The notes under the pieces: generated by a model
What the model was told of the DNA's origin: nothing
Database searches by the model: none
Seen by the model: the letters and a program-made list of their open reading frames with translations, nothing else
Assembly (NCBI GenBank): GCA_002690445.1
Contig: NZER01000008.1
Coordinates: 19,490-83,489 of the forward strand
Source of the DNA: Candidatus Pacearchaeota archaeon
Lineage (GTDB): Archaea > Nanoarchaeota > Nanoarchaeia > Pacearchaeales > GW2011-AR1
Direction of reading: 5' to 3'
Length of the DNA stretch: 64,000 nucleotides
Shown: positions 34,201 to 43,785 of the stretch, piece after piece
Numbering within the stretch: the stretch's first letter is position 1
How the letters are laid out: each line of letters begins with the position of its first letter
Made by a program: the position numbers and the translations under genes

Positions 34201-37200
34201 AATCAGTGTTCAATTTTTGGCTCTGTTACGGTTGGTAACGAGATATCCGACCAACTAGGCATCACACTTCCTGTTGTACCGGCTGAGGACGATTACGCCA
34301 ATTTCAAGGTGTATGTCGTTCGCGAAACCCAAGGTTCTCGGAATGCTTATTTCCGATTATACTCACAACTCCCCGGCATGGCAGCCACGATTGACCTCAC
34401 AAGCAGTACGTATTTTGAGGTTTACAATAACGAACCCTGGAATCTTTCCGTTCGTGTCAAACCAAAAGACTACCCTCTTGTAAGTCTTGTCAACACAGGG
34501 AGCACCCCGTCGAAATATGAAATAATCTTTACAGGAATTAATCCCAAAAATGCGGATATGCGTGACACCTTTAGTGTGAAACAAACATTGCCAGCCACAG
34601 TCGGAAGGCATCTTATACGTAAACGAAAGCGACTATTTGTTGGGGCTGATAAAGTATCAACCATAGGGTCGACCCGGTACCGAAGCGATATGCTTGTATC
34701 CTCCTTGAAATACTGGACCAAATATCTTACCACAAATGATTTAGTGCATCACGCCATTGACTTTGAAAACATAGGAATTTCTGGCTCTGAGGAACCGCTC
34801 TCTCCGATAATGTCCTCCCCTTCGGCAGTTTCAGGAACCATTAACGAGAATATGCTAAATCGTAACACACTCGCATTAAACTGGAATTTTGGAAATGTTA
34901 CGTCCTCTGATTCTGGTGGAAACTTTACGGTGCAAGATTTTAGTTCTGGCTCTACCACCGCTCGAACGTCTGAGGGCTGGGTAGGGCGCATTAGCGGATA
35001 TCTCTATCCGGGATATGGGCACGGTTTCGTATCCTCTTCTATTAATGTAATCGATAAAAAAGAAATCAACACATATAAGTTTATAGATCCAGAACAAGTT
35101 GTGTCTTCGGATATGATCCAGCTCTTCTCCAATGAAGATGTATTATTTCCTAATTTGCGCCGTGAGGAGATAGTCCCCAATTTTGTTTATTCGCTTGAAA
35201 AAAGTCTCTATAATGCCATTTCTGACGAAATGCTAGATTTTATGGGAGGCGTGGTAGACTTTCACTCTTTAATTGGTGCTCCCGTAAATCGCTATCGTCA
35301 CCGCTATAAGGAGATGGAAAAACTAAGAAACGCCTTCTTTAGGCGAGTAAGCGAAGTGGCAACAGTTGAAAAATATATGTCCTACTATAAATGGTTTGAC
35401 GATGCCCTGACAGATATAATCTCCCAGTTGGTGCCGGCATCTTCGGAGTTCGTAGAGGATACCTTAAACATTGTAGAAAGTCATGTTCTCGAAAGGAACA
35501 AGTACCAATCGCGCCTTAATGTTATAGATGCCAACACTCAGGCACCTACCCCAGAAGCGGCAATATTTGGAATTGTGAAATCTCTCCAAGATGTAATTGA
35601 ATGGGAGACATCGGTGCCCTTCTCCCCTCGCTCAACCACCACACACGTTCCTTATTGGAAATACAGAGCCGAGAGAGGTGCAGCTGAAATTACGTCAGGC
35701 GACACCACCATCGATACTCAACGAGATACCATCCGGGATGTATTGACGTCTAACCCTCATTTTAGTGGCTCTAGACCACCCAAGGTCTCCACCCTCGCCG
35801 GCGTGCGCTATACCTATAATAAATTTCAACGCAACCATTACATAAAACTTTATGATATTAAGTCTAAACCCCCGTATACGACGGTCCAAAATCAAAATGT
35901 CCATGGAGGGGTAAATTTTGATCCCACCAAGAATGTAAATTACACCTTAACGGCTCTTCGCCCTGCCGGTCCGATATACCATAGTGGGGGCGCATTTGTT
36001 CCGCAAAATGTACTACTGGGGCTTACGCGAGATCTAGCTCAAATGCCAGATTTTAAAAAGGTATCAACTCCTAGGAATTTTATCAAGAAACAAAAGAGAG
36101 TTGTTAAAGTTCAACATGGGCGCGACTGGGAAAAGGGAGTGGGGTATAAAAACGTTAAGTCAACCATGGCATTTCCGTTTAATATCATGAGTTCGTCTGT
36201 TAAGTCGGGATACAACAAATTAGTTGTCCAGCAAACGAAATTAAATGTTGAGATCACCGATCTTCACAACGATACTTACTCGACCCCGTCGGAAATTCCA
36301 ATGCAAGGACCCTTCCCAGAAAGCGTGGTGGGGGGACATCAGTCGCGACACGTGCCCATCAACACAGGGACCGACACCGAAACTACTCGACCGGAAGCCT
36401 GGAGAATCTTGTTGGGAACTTGTCGCGTAAACCCCAGCGGGGCTATTGGCATGGTAGGCCCAGACTATCCCCCTCCTAGTTTAAAAGTTGTTGCCGGCGA
36501 TACTCCCTATCCCCACAAGCCTTATAAGAAGGCATACTTGTATAGAGATATGGTTGCGAAGAGTCCTGTTAATATTAAAAATATTAAATCGAAGGACACA
36601 GTCCTTAACAAAACAGTACCAGGAAACTATGAACAGCAATATCAAGTTATCCACACGTTTGGGGCGTATGACAATCCCCGACAATTCGTAGAAACACAAC
36701 CCACATTGCCGCCACAAACAGCACAAGTTAAACACACAACCAATATTCGTACGATTCTCGACATTCATCGAGCCGAGCAGAGCCACTTCAAGTTTATTGA
36801 TGATTACAGCACCGCTTATCTAGATAGCACAGAAAACAAGACAGTTATCACCAACCAATTTGCTGCCCCTGGCGGCATAGAGGTGACTACCCGCGGCTAT
36901 CAAGATTTTAAAGCAGCCTCATTTTCTCCCTATAACTCCATCCCTTACCGCAACCTAACCGTTCAGAAGCCGTCTCAGGGACCATCGGGCACATTTTCTG
37001 AAGCCCCAGGCGGAACTCCGTCCCTCGCGCGCGTATTTGATATTCATGGCAAGGACTATGGATTATATTCTCACGCGGCACGCCACGCCGCTCGATTTGG
37101 ACGCGACTCGCTCCATGTTAAAGATTTTGAGTCGGGCACCACATATGATGAGTTGCCGGCAATGTTTAAAATCAATAGAAATTTTAAAGAAAGACTGAAG

Positions 37201-40200
37201 ATTTGCGACGAAAGGACCATAGCATACAACCAGAACATCGGAATTCGAAACAACCTTGCACTTCAATTTGGCTCCGGATCCACCACTTCACAAAAGGGCA
37301 AACTATATCTCGCAGGACCCTTTGTTAAAGATAGTGTCAATGTAACAGGATCTACATTTACTGTAAGCGCGTGGATAAAAATGGTAGAGCCAAACACCAC
37401 CAATTGGAAAACTATTGTTTCATTAGGCGATAACGGCGGAAGCTCCAACATGGACATTGCCTTTAACTGGATGGTAGATGCCAGCAAGCGGCTAACACTC
37501 TGGTCACAGAATGCCAGCAACAAGGGAAAGTTTTACGGCTCGACAACAGTTACGTATGGCGCATGGCATCACGTGGCAGTAACATATGACGGAAGTGATG
37601 CTGGCAACACTCCCACTTTTTACATTGATGGTGTTGTCGACACTACCAACACCGATCAGGCTCCAGACGCTGCGATGACTTCGATCAATGATGTGGGAAG
37701 CGGAAATTCTTATATAGGCGGATCCAACAAAGGCAACAATGTAACACACATCCCGTTCAAGAACGACACCCTCGATGAAGTGGCTATTTATGATAAAGTC
37801 TTGACCGGTCCCGAAATCATCACGCTTTACTCCAATGGCGGCATATTAAATCTAACAGGCGCCATAGCTCCCCAAACAAGCGCCTTGGTTACGTGGATAA
37901 GATTTGGAGATGTTGCCGGCGATCCTCAAACGACTTCTGCATTAACTGTGAGCGCTGGCACGGGCGGAACGTTTTACGATCAAATGGGGAACAATGATTA
38001 TATAGTTAAAGGCAGCGGCGGCAACGCTACACGACTATGGTTTACTTCTAACAGCTCCCCTAGTTCCTCGGTAAGTGTGTCCTATGTTTCGGGCACCGAA
38101 GAAACCCATTCATATTGTACCTCCCCACTCTATGACAACCTCAACATCCAGCACCAGATCCCTCGTGCAGATCGACAGTATATGTGGATTGACCAAGCAC
38201 TTATAGATGTGGGCAACATTAGATACGCTGGATTCCAGAAGACGTTTGATTCAAGTTTACAGCCTTACAGAAGCACCTCCGCTGGACTTACCCCCTTCTT
38301 TGATTTCGTCACCGAATCTCAAGCGACCATAAACACATTCGCACAGCCCACCAACAAACTAACCATTGTTATCGACGATCCGGTTTCTGCGTCGACCAAC
38401 ACTACAGGGTACCCCCCCGGGAAGAACACTAACAAATATTTTAATCCTACTTTAATTGGCACTGTTAATCCTGCGGACAAGCCACTTTATTTAAATAATC
38501 TTCTTACTAGTCGGGGTGCCACATACGGATGGGGATGGAACAAGTTGCGCCAAAGCGATCACAAAATTTTAATGATGGAACAAAGACGCAATGAACTAAC
38601 CATTACCACGGACAATGGACAAACCCTAAAGACATTTAGACTCCCGCCTGTTTCGTTTAAGGGTCGTCGTGCAGTCGCCAATGTTGACACCCCTAATCCT
38701 TCGAGGGGCGCTTTAATGAATCACGTCAATGATTCATTTACGGTCACCAACACCAATGAAAAGATTTTCTTTAACGAATTAGAGCTAAACAATTTGGCAG
38801 AGATAAACTTTAAAAAGATTTATTTACCTATTCAAGATGTTATAAATTATGGACACCAAGCAAACAACAAACTTAATTGGGTACTCTATACCCAGAACGT
38901 CTTCCCGTCGATGCGCAACGAAGGTGTATCAGGCACAGTAAGACGCTTAGGTTATGACAACGGATACTGGAGAAATGCCCAGTCGGACCGAGTCTCGCTG
39001 GGCAGTGACACTAAAAACTCTTTTGGCAGAGCCAGCACGGATGCTGCCAACCCAATCCTCGTGGGACAAAGCAGCTGGCTTCTCGATGCCCCGGTAAACT
39101 TTTTAACTAGAAATTCTATTATTACCGGTAGTGCGCTTTCTCACCTCCACACACCTGTATATCGATTCTATAATATGGAAAATACCGAGGCTGGAGAGCT
39201 ACAAAACACCTATTTTGCTTACTTGACACTTAAGGGAATGTTCTCTGCCGGCGCATACATGAGACCTGCAGCACTTTATGCAAGAAAACACGCCCTTGGA
39301 TCTCCGCGGTCGGTAGTCTCGCCCCAAGGACCCGCTATCCCAGAGCTTACGCGTGGCGGTATTGCGCTTACCGGCGCCTTTGATGGATCCGAACAAATTC
39401 CGATTCTCGGGGGCGAAGCAGTGTGGGAAGCCAACACCCAAGCTGGTATTGTTGAAAAACGAAACACCACATCCTCTTTTGTGGTATCCGCATCTAATCC
39501 TTGGTATAATGACTACGATTCTTTCAATGCCGATCTGAAACTAATGGCAAGAGGATATTCAATTATTCCTGAATATAGAATGAGCGAGCACATAGAAGAT
39601 TACTATAAATATGGAATTAATAATAAAACCAAATTCGATACCTTTGATATCCCAGGAACCGAACTCAATAGTTCGCAGCCACAGTTTTATAAAGACTACT
39701 CCAACAGTGATTTCTTAGAAGGATTTTTGGGCATTAAAAGACAAAGCCTTCTGAACGCCCAGGAAATAAGAATAGCGTGTTCTGCGAGCATTAAATATAA
39801 TGCCTACAAGGGGTTTTACCCAGCCCAGCGCACACTAGATCTAGTTACACAATTTGCCAAATCGCACAGGAAATCGTTTTCGGTTGAAGCCTCTTACTAT
39901 AAAAGCAACGGATACCCGGCAGTTTTTGGGCAAAATGTGTGGTCGCAATTCGGCGGACTTATGAAGCCCATATTGGACCCCATGGTTTCGCCTGGAATTT
40001 TGTACAACTCTATTAAATCGGGAATGGCGGTTGATTATCCCATCGTAATTGATGGCACTAAGATCAACAGAGGGTATTATGGAGCCACAAGCGGATTGGA
40101 TACATATGCTTTGGGAATTCGAAATATTAAATCAAACCCACTAAGTAACGATGGTTATGGAGGCGGATCATTTTGGGATCGGCGCATTCCTTTTGAAGCA

Positions 40201-42459
40201 ATCATAGAACCAAAAAAATACATTACCAACATTGGCTTCATTGATAACGAAGCATCCCCCTCGATGAGTTTTGGCTGGAGCTTTGAAACATCAGGGAACA
40301 CAGGGTGGTACGATGATAGCGGAAAAGATAAAGTAACAGCCTCAATGGGATCCCAGGGCGACAATGTTTATTCTTTAATGGCAAGAAACTTTTTCGGTGA
40401 AGTAGGAAACTTTTTCCTGAGAAATTCAGAATTTACCAAACTAGAATCAAACACCGTAACAGACGATTTAAGATTTACAAGAGATGAAGTCTATATGGCA
40501 CGAGTCAAGCTAAGACGCTCACACAACGGGAAGAGAATTTACAGTTATGATGTGGACTCGTTTGGCAGAAGTGGTAGTAACAAGTCTTACTTCTCGCGCC
40601 TAGGCGGTCGCGGCGCAATTCCTGGCGGACAACGACAAGACACATTTTACCCACTTCCGCAAGATCCTCGCCAATATTCCGAATTCAAGGAGACCTTCAC
40701 ACTTTACAGTCGCCCGACCGCATTTGGTCCTCCGTGCGCCGGTCGTCCCACCGGCTCCGGCGCGAGTTCTACAGACGCCAAGACCAACTTGTCGGGAGCA
40801 TTCCGGTATGCTTTGGATAGTTTTGAGGGATATAATCCTGCCTTTACTCCTCCCTATACCAATGGTGAAGCGTGGGTTGACTTAATTTTTAGACCGAGTG
40901 CTAGTTCGACTTACGATCTAGAAAGAATATTATCCGAAGTTAAGACCGTTGCATGGAGATTTGATCCTGGTTGGTCTATTCCTGGTGCTAGCGCTCCTAG
41001 CGCCTCGATGCCTGCTTTGATTCCGATTCAAAGAGCTGCCGATGTAGGCTCAAGTGACCCAACTCCCAATGGAGATAAAACTATACCCTCTATTTACGAT
41101 GGCAAGAGAATTAATGTGAACTCGATGCAATTGTCAGCAAGTGTTAATTTGTTTGGTGTAGAGAGAATATTAGAACAAAATGTCGATAAATTTGGAAGAC
41201 AAGGCTCGACAAAGAATGTTTCCGTAGGTAAAAAGTGGATTATTCAACCTAAATTCGAAACCCCGATGCTTAATTTTTCGGCTGGCGGAGTCCATCCAAT
41301 TTCCAACGCAAAGGGCACCCTGACACTTCCCACCAAATTTTCTGAATCTGTACCAAGGGGGATATGGCACCAATTCGGAGTGATACCTGACGATCCCGCC
41401 ACCGGTATCTTTATGGAAATTGAAGACATTCCAAGCCAATGGCTCAAGAACCACTACTCAGTCCTCAATGAGCCAAGTGCCTATAACAATTACAGTTCGG
41501 GATCGCTATCGAAGACTGTTGGTCTTGATAAGCGAACGAAATCCTTAGCTTCCCTGTGTGGTTTTGATAAAAGGAACTCATCCCAGAGACTTGGGGAAAT
41601 TAAAGAGAAAACAGTCATACGAGAGGGAGTGGTGGCAATACCCTACATATTAGAAGAAATTCCGATTACAAGCCAAGATTGCTCCGAGTACAAACAAATG
41701 CGCAAGAAGTTTATTTCTATTCCCAAGCGTCGTTTTAAAGCCGCACTCAAAGAAGAAGAAGGTAGCGCTCAAGGAGATTCTTTAAACGTTGCCGGCGCAT
41801 CGATAAGGAAATTAAAACAAGCGATGGAACGCTATGTTTTTCCACCACAATTTGATTTTTTGAAAAACACAAAGATCGACCCAGTTGCTATGTATGTGTT
41901 TGAGTTTGAATATGAACTTGACCGCGACGACCTTTCATACATTTGGCAAAATCTGGCGCCTCGAAACTATAAGAAGGTAACTTTTCAAAGTCAGTTTGTT
42001 GCTCATAATTTAGGCGATAATGAACTAATTAATGAAGAAGTGCTGACAAACAGAAATTTGCGCTGGATGGTGTTTAAGGTGAAACAGAGAGCGCTTACTG
42101 ATTATTATGATCTTATACCCGATCAAATCGGAGCTTCAACGCGACAAATTGTCGATAAGAATCCGAAACCGAAAGAATATACTTTTGGATATAACTGGCC
42201 TTATGATTACTTATCTTTTGTAGAACTAATCAAGATGGATGTGGAAATTTTACTTAAAGAAGACCCAAACAAGCCGGCTAAACCCAAGCGTAGTGGCAAA
42301 AAGACCACCGGCAAGAATAAGAAGAGAAGAAAGCCGGGTACCACACTCCGACAGGGTGAGGTAACTGTCACACCCAAGGCTTCAGGACGAGGCAAGACGA
42401 GCCGCAATGCCGCCGGCAAGTCTGAAAAACTCCGCAGCGCGCTAGATTTATTAAAGTAG
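31237..42459 (+). CDS. giant LamG-bearing virion protein (3740 aa)
   Basis: 3740 aa. Three LamG/concanavalin-like regions can be read: about residues 195-330 (VTVEFWMQTG, SWNHYAVRLLNTG, AQLYVNGQRTD), about 395-580 (DMTFAAWVYKTG, TWYHIVVTYDAAL, IIYINGIAYATTE, LADFAIWDKSL) and about 2005-2210 (TFTVSAWIKMVEP, AWHHVAVTYDGSDAG, PTFYIDGVVDT, TLDEVAIYDKVLTGPEI). LamG folds bind sugars or proteins. The C-terminal tail (about 3677-3731) is highly basic and Lys/Arg/Gly-rich. Very large proteins after the wedge genes are typically peripheral baseplate or fibre proteins used to bind the host. The long centre has no recognised domain. Confidence 0.7.
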   Translation: MSIKKLFNASSKNTNYLSDTNQKDAFEEIESSRNLEAIVTDQDRYIPQINYSEPANFAKFGSARLYYKSAMNRILEYYPYDGSDAEINQFFNDNLDIENHLLNTRYPRANGYITFAPDTYAISSIKEGYGIPTTNEYIDLKGGPGTGSATSLALKELAPNPYSDSYKGSNIYDSNIYQTAGLPSTYGKGTRTSNLRANFDDGVTVEFWMQTGSLTNVVPKTSKQVIFDWWNNELSSSDAYSRMTIELTTSRGSGGTGKNQKGRPFVLTVQSGSSTNKNIINIGTASLHSSMGSWNHYAVRLLNTGSVLGAQLYVNGQRTDTHAWNKYSLSSSFRTPTGSWAYSSPANLKGWWKLNSDLGSGGTVIDSSGNGLTGSFDDADISRPAWSGGTTPTKYIQSSGSLTFDGDSSSPSTGVYIGGGPMWNSRIGAISTADMTFAAWVYKTGDGGDSNKGRILQFGSDNPGQIRMYTNTSHQVVFRADWSTGNGVWRTTEAITLSTWYHIVVTYDAALAINNPIIYINGIAYATTETSTPNGTYSGITGGPCIVGNKPSGDGTWEGNLADFAIWDKSLTAAEIHAIYNASKYTQAHTKITSLNPKNARARIGALTVSPSSSNPARSQNELAGAGKLSGSLDEVRYWKIARNGKEIGQNWFTQVRGGANSDISNATLGVYYKFNEGITGKTGTDRIVLDYAGRVTNGFWTGYTANSRNTGSAMVLAGAAPKEYKDPVVRANNPRVVNLASQLKHTGSSHDYNNNATLLSLVPGWILDEESENENSDLKYIAHIMGAYFDKLYLQITELPKLRQLNYPSSSYKPLPFARHLPQSLGLYSPDLFVDATVLERFTNRDRDSLFESDLHNAKNLIYINLYNNLTNIFKSKGTEQAIRNVLRCFNIDDKVLRLSINSNNEEFVLRDNFQQQLLRDSCINFNQQGNTQAVVYQRTPSATPQIKYGSINGERLQELHGFTCEANVIFPYYDALTTKLNRTKEYNQCSIFGSVTVGNEISDQLGITLPVVPAEDDYANFKVYVVRETQGSRNAYFRLYSQLPGMAATIDLTSSTYFEVYNNEPWNLSVRVKPKDYPLVSLVNTGSTPSKYEIIFTGINPKNADMRDTFSVKQTLPATVGRHLIRKRKRLFVGADKVSTIGSTRYRSDMLVSSLKYWTKYLTTNDLVHHAIDFENIGISGSEEPLSPIMSSPSAVSGTINENMLNRNTLALNWNFGNVTSSDSGGNFTVQDFSSGSTTARTSEGWVGRISGYLYPGYGHGFVSSSINVIDKKEINTYKFIDPEQVVSSDMIQLFSNEDVLFPNLRREEIVPNFVYSLEKSLYNAISDEMLDFMGGVVDFHSLIGAPVNRYRHRYKEMEKLRNAFFRRVSEVATVEKYMSYYKWFDDALTDIISQLVPASSEFVEDTLNIVESHVLERNKYQSRLNVIDANTQAPTPEAAIFGIVKSLQDVIEWETSVPFSPRSTTTHVPYWKYRAERGAAEITSGDTTIDTQRDTIRDVLTSNPHFSGSRPPKVSTLAGVRYTYNKFQRNHYIKLYDIKSKPPYTTVQNQNVHGGVNFDPTKNVNYTLTALRPAGPIYHSGGAFVPQNVLLGLTRDLAQMPDFKKVSTPRNFIKKQKRVVKVQHGRDWEKGVGYKNVKSTMAFPFNIMSSSVKSGYNKLVVQQTKLNVEITDLHNDTYSTPSEIPMQGPFPESVVGGHQSRHVPINTGTDTETTRPEAWRILLGTCRVNPSGAIGMVGPDYPPPSLKVVAGDTPYPHKPYKKAYLYRDMVAKSPVNIKNIKSKDTVLNKTVPGNYEQQYQVIHTFGAYDNPRQFVETQPTLPPQTAQVKHTTNIRTILDIHRAEQSHFKFIDDYSTAYLDSTENKTVITNQFAAPGGIEVTTRGYQDFKAASFSPYNSIPYRNLTVQKPSQGPSGTFSEAPGGTPSLARVFDIHGKDYGLYSHAARHAARFGRDSLHVKDFESGTTYDELPAMFKINRNFKERLKICDERTIAYNQNIGIRNNLALQFGSGSTTSQKGKLYLAGPFVKDSVNVTGSTFTVSAWIKMVEPNTTNWKTIVSLGDNGGSSNMDIAFNWMVDASKRLTLWSQNASNKGKFYGSTTVTYGAWHHVAVTYDGSDAGNTPTFYIDGVVDTTNTDQAPDAAMTSINDVGSGNSYIGGSNKGNNVTHIPFKNDTLDEVAIYDKVLTGPEIITLYSNGGILNLTGAIAPQTSALVTWIRFGDVAGDPQTTSALTVSAGTGGTFYDQMGNNDYIVKGSGGNATRLWFTSNSSPSSSVSVSYVSGTEETHSYCTSPLYDNLNIQHQIPRADRQYMWIDQALIDVGNIRYAGFQKTFDSSLQPYRSTSAGLTPFFDFVTESQATINTFAQPTNKLTIVIDDPVSASTNTTGYPPGKNTNKYFNPTLIGTVNPADKPLYLNNLLTSRGATYGWGWNKLRQSDHKILMMEQRRNELTITTDNGQTLKTFRLPPVSFKGRRAVANVDTPNPSRGALMNHVNDSFTVTNTNEKIFFNELELNNLAEINFKKIYLPIQDVINYGHQANNKLNWVLYTQNVFPSMRNEGVSGTVRRLGYDNGYWRNAQSDRVSLGSDTKNSFGRASTDAANPILVGQSSWLLDAPVNFLTRNSIITGSALSHLHTPVYRFYNMENTEAGELQNTYFAYLTLKGMFSAGAYMRPAALYARKHALGSPRSVVSPQGPAIPELTRGGIALTGAFDGSEQIPILGGEAVWEANTQAGIVEKRNTTSSFVVSASNPWYNDYDSFNADLKLMARGYSIIPEYRMSEHIEDYYKYGINNKTKFDTFDIPGTELNSSQPQFYKDYSNSDFLEGFLGIKRQSLLNAQEIRIACSASIKYNAYKGFYPAQRTLDLVTQFAKSHRKSFSVEASYYKSNGYPAVFGQNVWSQFGGLMKPILDPMVSPGILYNSIKSGMAVDYPIVIDGTKINRGYYGATSGLDTYALGIRNIKSNPLSNDGYGGGSFWDRRIPFEAIIEPKKYITNIGFIDNEASPSMSFGWSFETSGNTGWYDDSGKDKVTASMGSQGDNVYSLMARNFFGEVGNFFLRNSEFTKLESNTVTDDLRFTRDEVYMARVKLRRSHNGKRIYSYDVDSFGRSGSNKSYFSRLGGRGAIPGGQRQDTFYPLPQDPRQYSEFKETFTLYSRPTAFGPPCAGRPTGSGASSTDAKTNLSGAFRYALDSFEGYNPAFTPPYTNGEAWVDLIFRPSASSTYDLERILSEVKTVAWRFDPGWSIPGASAPSASMPALIPIQRAADVGSSDPTPNGDKTIPSIYDGKRINVNSMQLSASVNLFGVERILEQNVDKFGRQGSTKNVSVGKKWIIQPKFETPMLNFSAGGVHPISNAKGTLTLPTKFSESVPRGIWHQFGVIPDDPATGIFMEIEDIPSQWLKNHYSVLNEPSAYNNYSSGSLSKTVGLDKRTKSLASLCGFDKRNSSQRLGEIKEKTVIREGVVAIPYILEEIPITSQDCSEYKQMRKKFISIPKRRFKAALKEEEGSAQGDSLNVAGASIRKLKQAMERYVFPPQFDFLKNTKIDPVAMYVFEFEYELDRDDLSYIWQNLAPRNYKKVTFQSQFVAHNLGDNELINEEVLTNRNLRWMVFKVKQRALTDYYDLIPDQIGASTRQIVDKNPKPKEYTFGYNWPYDYLSFVELIKMDVEILLKEDPNKPAKPKRSGKKTTGKNKKRRKPGTTLRQGEVTVTPKASGRGKTSRNAAGKSEKLRSALDLLK

Positions 42460-42474
42460 GAAGGGAGATATCAG

Positions 42475-43785
42475 ATGGCAAAATTTCTTGACAAAAAAGA
42501 ACAAGCAATTGATTTCCAACTCACACCATATGGCAAATATAAGTTGTCAGTGGGAAAGTTCAAGCCCGCCTACTACTCGTTTTTTGATACCAACGTTTTA
42601 TACGATAGTCAATACGCCGGCTTTAAAGAAACCCAAAACAACACCCACAAAAGAATCAAAACCGATACGTCGTATCTGGAAGGGATATTGTCTTTCGAGG
42701 AATTAGAAAATTCAGTTCCTCCTACTAACCTGGCAAGAACCCAAGTCGGAATCTCAGAGGATTTGTTCATTGAGGGGATACTTGCTATAGATGATCTGAT
42801 CGGGGACGTACCACAAGATAAGGTGGACACCAGTTCCAAAGATCTGACAACACTCCTGTACGGCGTAGCCGCCACGTGGATCGAGAGCACAACTCGTACG
42901 TCGATGTTTGATTTGGACATTGCCCCCGAACAACATATCCCAAGAGCAGAGCAGCTTCAATTTGATGCAGCAATTGGAGACGCGCATTTTGACGGAAAAA
43001 ACACACAAACTGCCCCAGCATGGAAGGTAATAACATGCCAAGGAGAGATAACTAAATCCAGAGTAAAAGACTCCACAAGATATGCTCCGGCAGTAAGCGG
43101 CAGCGCCGAATCCCTTGAAGGACAGGCAAATGATAAGGAATTCAATATTCCCCAAGTTGATGTAACGCTCTATTATACTAAAACTATTGATAAGCCAGAG
43201 TCTCAATTGTTTGCTGATGGAGTTTCCCAAGCTATAAACCAGACTCCCGTCTTTAAGGATGGAAACGTAATAAGGCTCGTAAAAAACGATTTAGTTGTTT
43301 ATGCCGATGAAGTAAACACAGAGATCCTAAACGAAAACTTTGATATCGAAGTGTTTGAAGTCTCAGAACAAAAATGCGGCGCCGACGCCGACTGCGCCGG
43401 ATTTTCGAAATGCAGAAGCGGTGTGTGCACAGGCACCACCGAACTTAATAGAAAATATTTTGAATCAATAGAGCCCCAAATTGTTGATGGTCTGATGAAA
43501 TATGAAAACCCTCGGTCAAAAACAACTACAGAACTTACAGAAAATGCTGTAGAATATTACTTTGATGTTCGAACAGATTCTCAAATCGATCCAAAGATTG
43601 GTTGCCGATGTGCCAATACGTTTAACAAAAGCTCTTATTATATTGATATTGATTTTGAATGCGAGGACGATGAGGAAACTTTGGAATATTATGATATTTA
43701 TGGAAGTGTAACAGTGCCAGATATTTGCTATCCCGAAGAAGAGGATACCACCACCACCGAAGAATGTGAATTAGAGGAGAAATAA
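42475..43785 (+). CDS. virion protein with a Cys-rich module, related to the 53226/54397 pair
   Basis: 436 aa. The N terminus FQLTPYGKYKLSVGKFKP continuing to AYYSFFDTNVLYD (two blocks) resembles the first 40 residues of the proteins at 53226 and 54397. About residues 301-317 hold CGADADCAGFSKCRSGVC, a compact C-x5-C-x5-C-x4-C module of the EB/EGF-like style often seen in secreted proteins. A second Cys cluster sits near the C terminus, followed by a Glu/Thr-rich tail. Strong AGGAAGGGAG site upstream of ATG 42475. Probably a tail or fibre component. Confidence 0.6.
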   Translation: MAKFLDKKEQAIDFQLTPYGKYKLSVGKFKPAYYSFFDTNVLYDSQYAGFKETQNNTHKRIKTDTSYLEGILSFEELENSVPPTNLARTQVGISEDLFIEGILAIDDLIGDVPQDKVDTSSKDLTTLLYGVAATWIESTTRTSMFDLDIAPEQHIPRAEQLQFDAAIGDAHFDGKNTQTAPAWKVITCQGEITKSRVKDSTRYAPAVSGSAESLEGQANDKEFNIPQVDVTLYYTKTIDKPESQLFADGVSQAINQTPVFKDGNVIRLVKNDLVVYADEVNTEILNENFDIEVFEVSEQKCGADADCAGFSKCRSGVCTGTTELNRKYFESIEPQIVDGLMKYENPRSKTTTELTENAVEYYFDVRTDSQIDPKIGCRCANTFNKSSYYIDIDFECEDDEETLEYYDIYGSVTVPDICYPEEEDTTTTEECELEEK

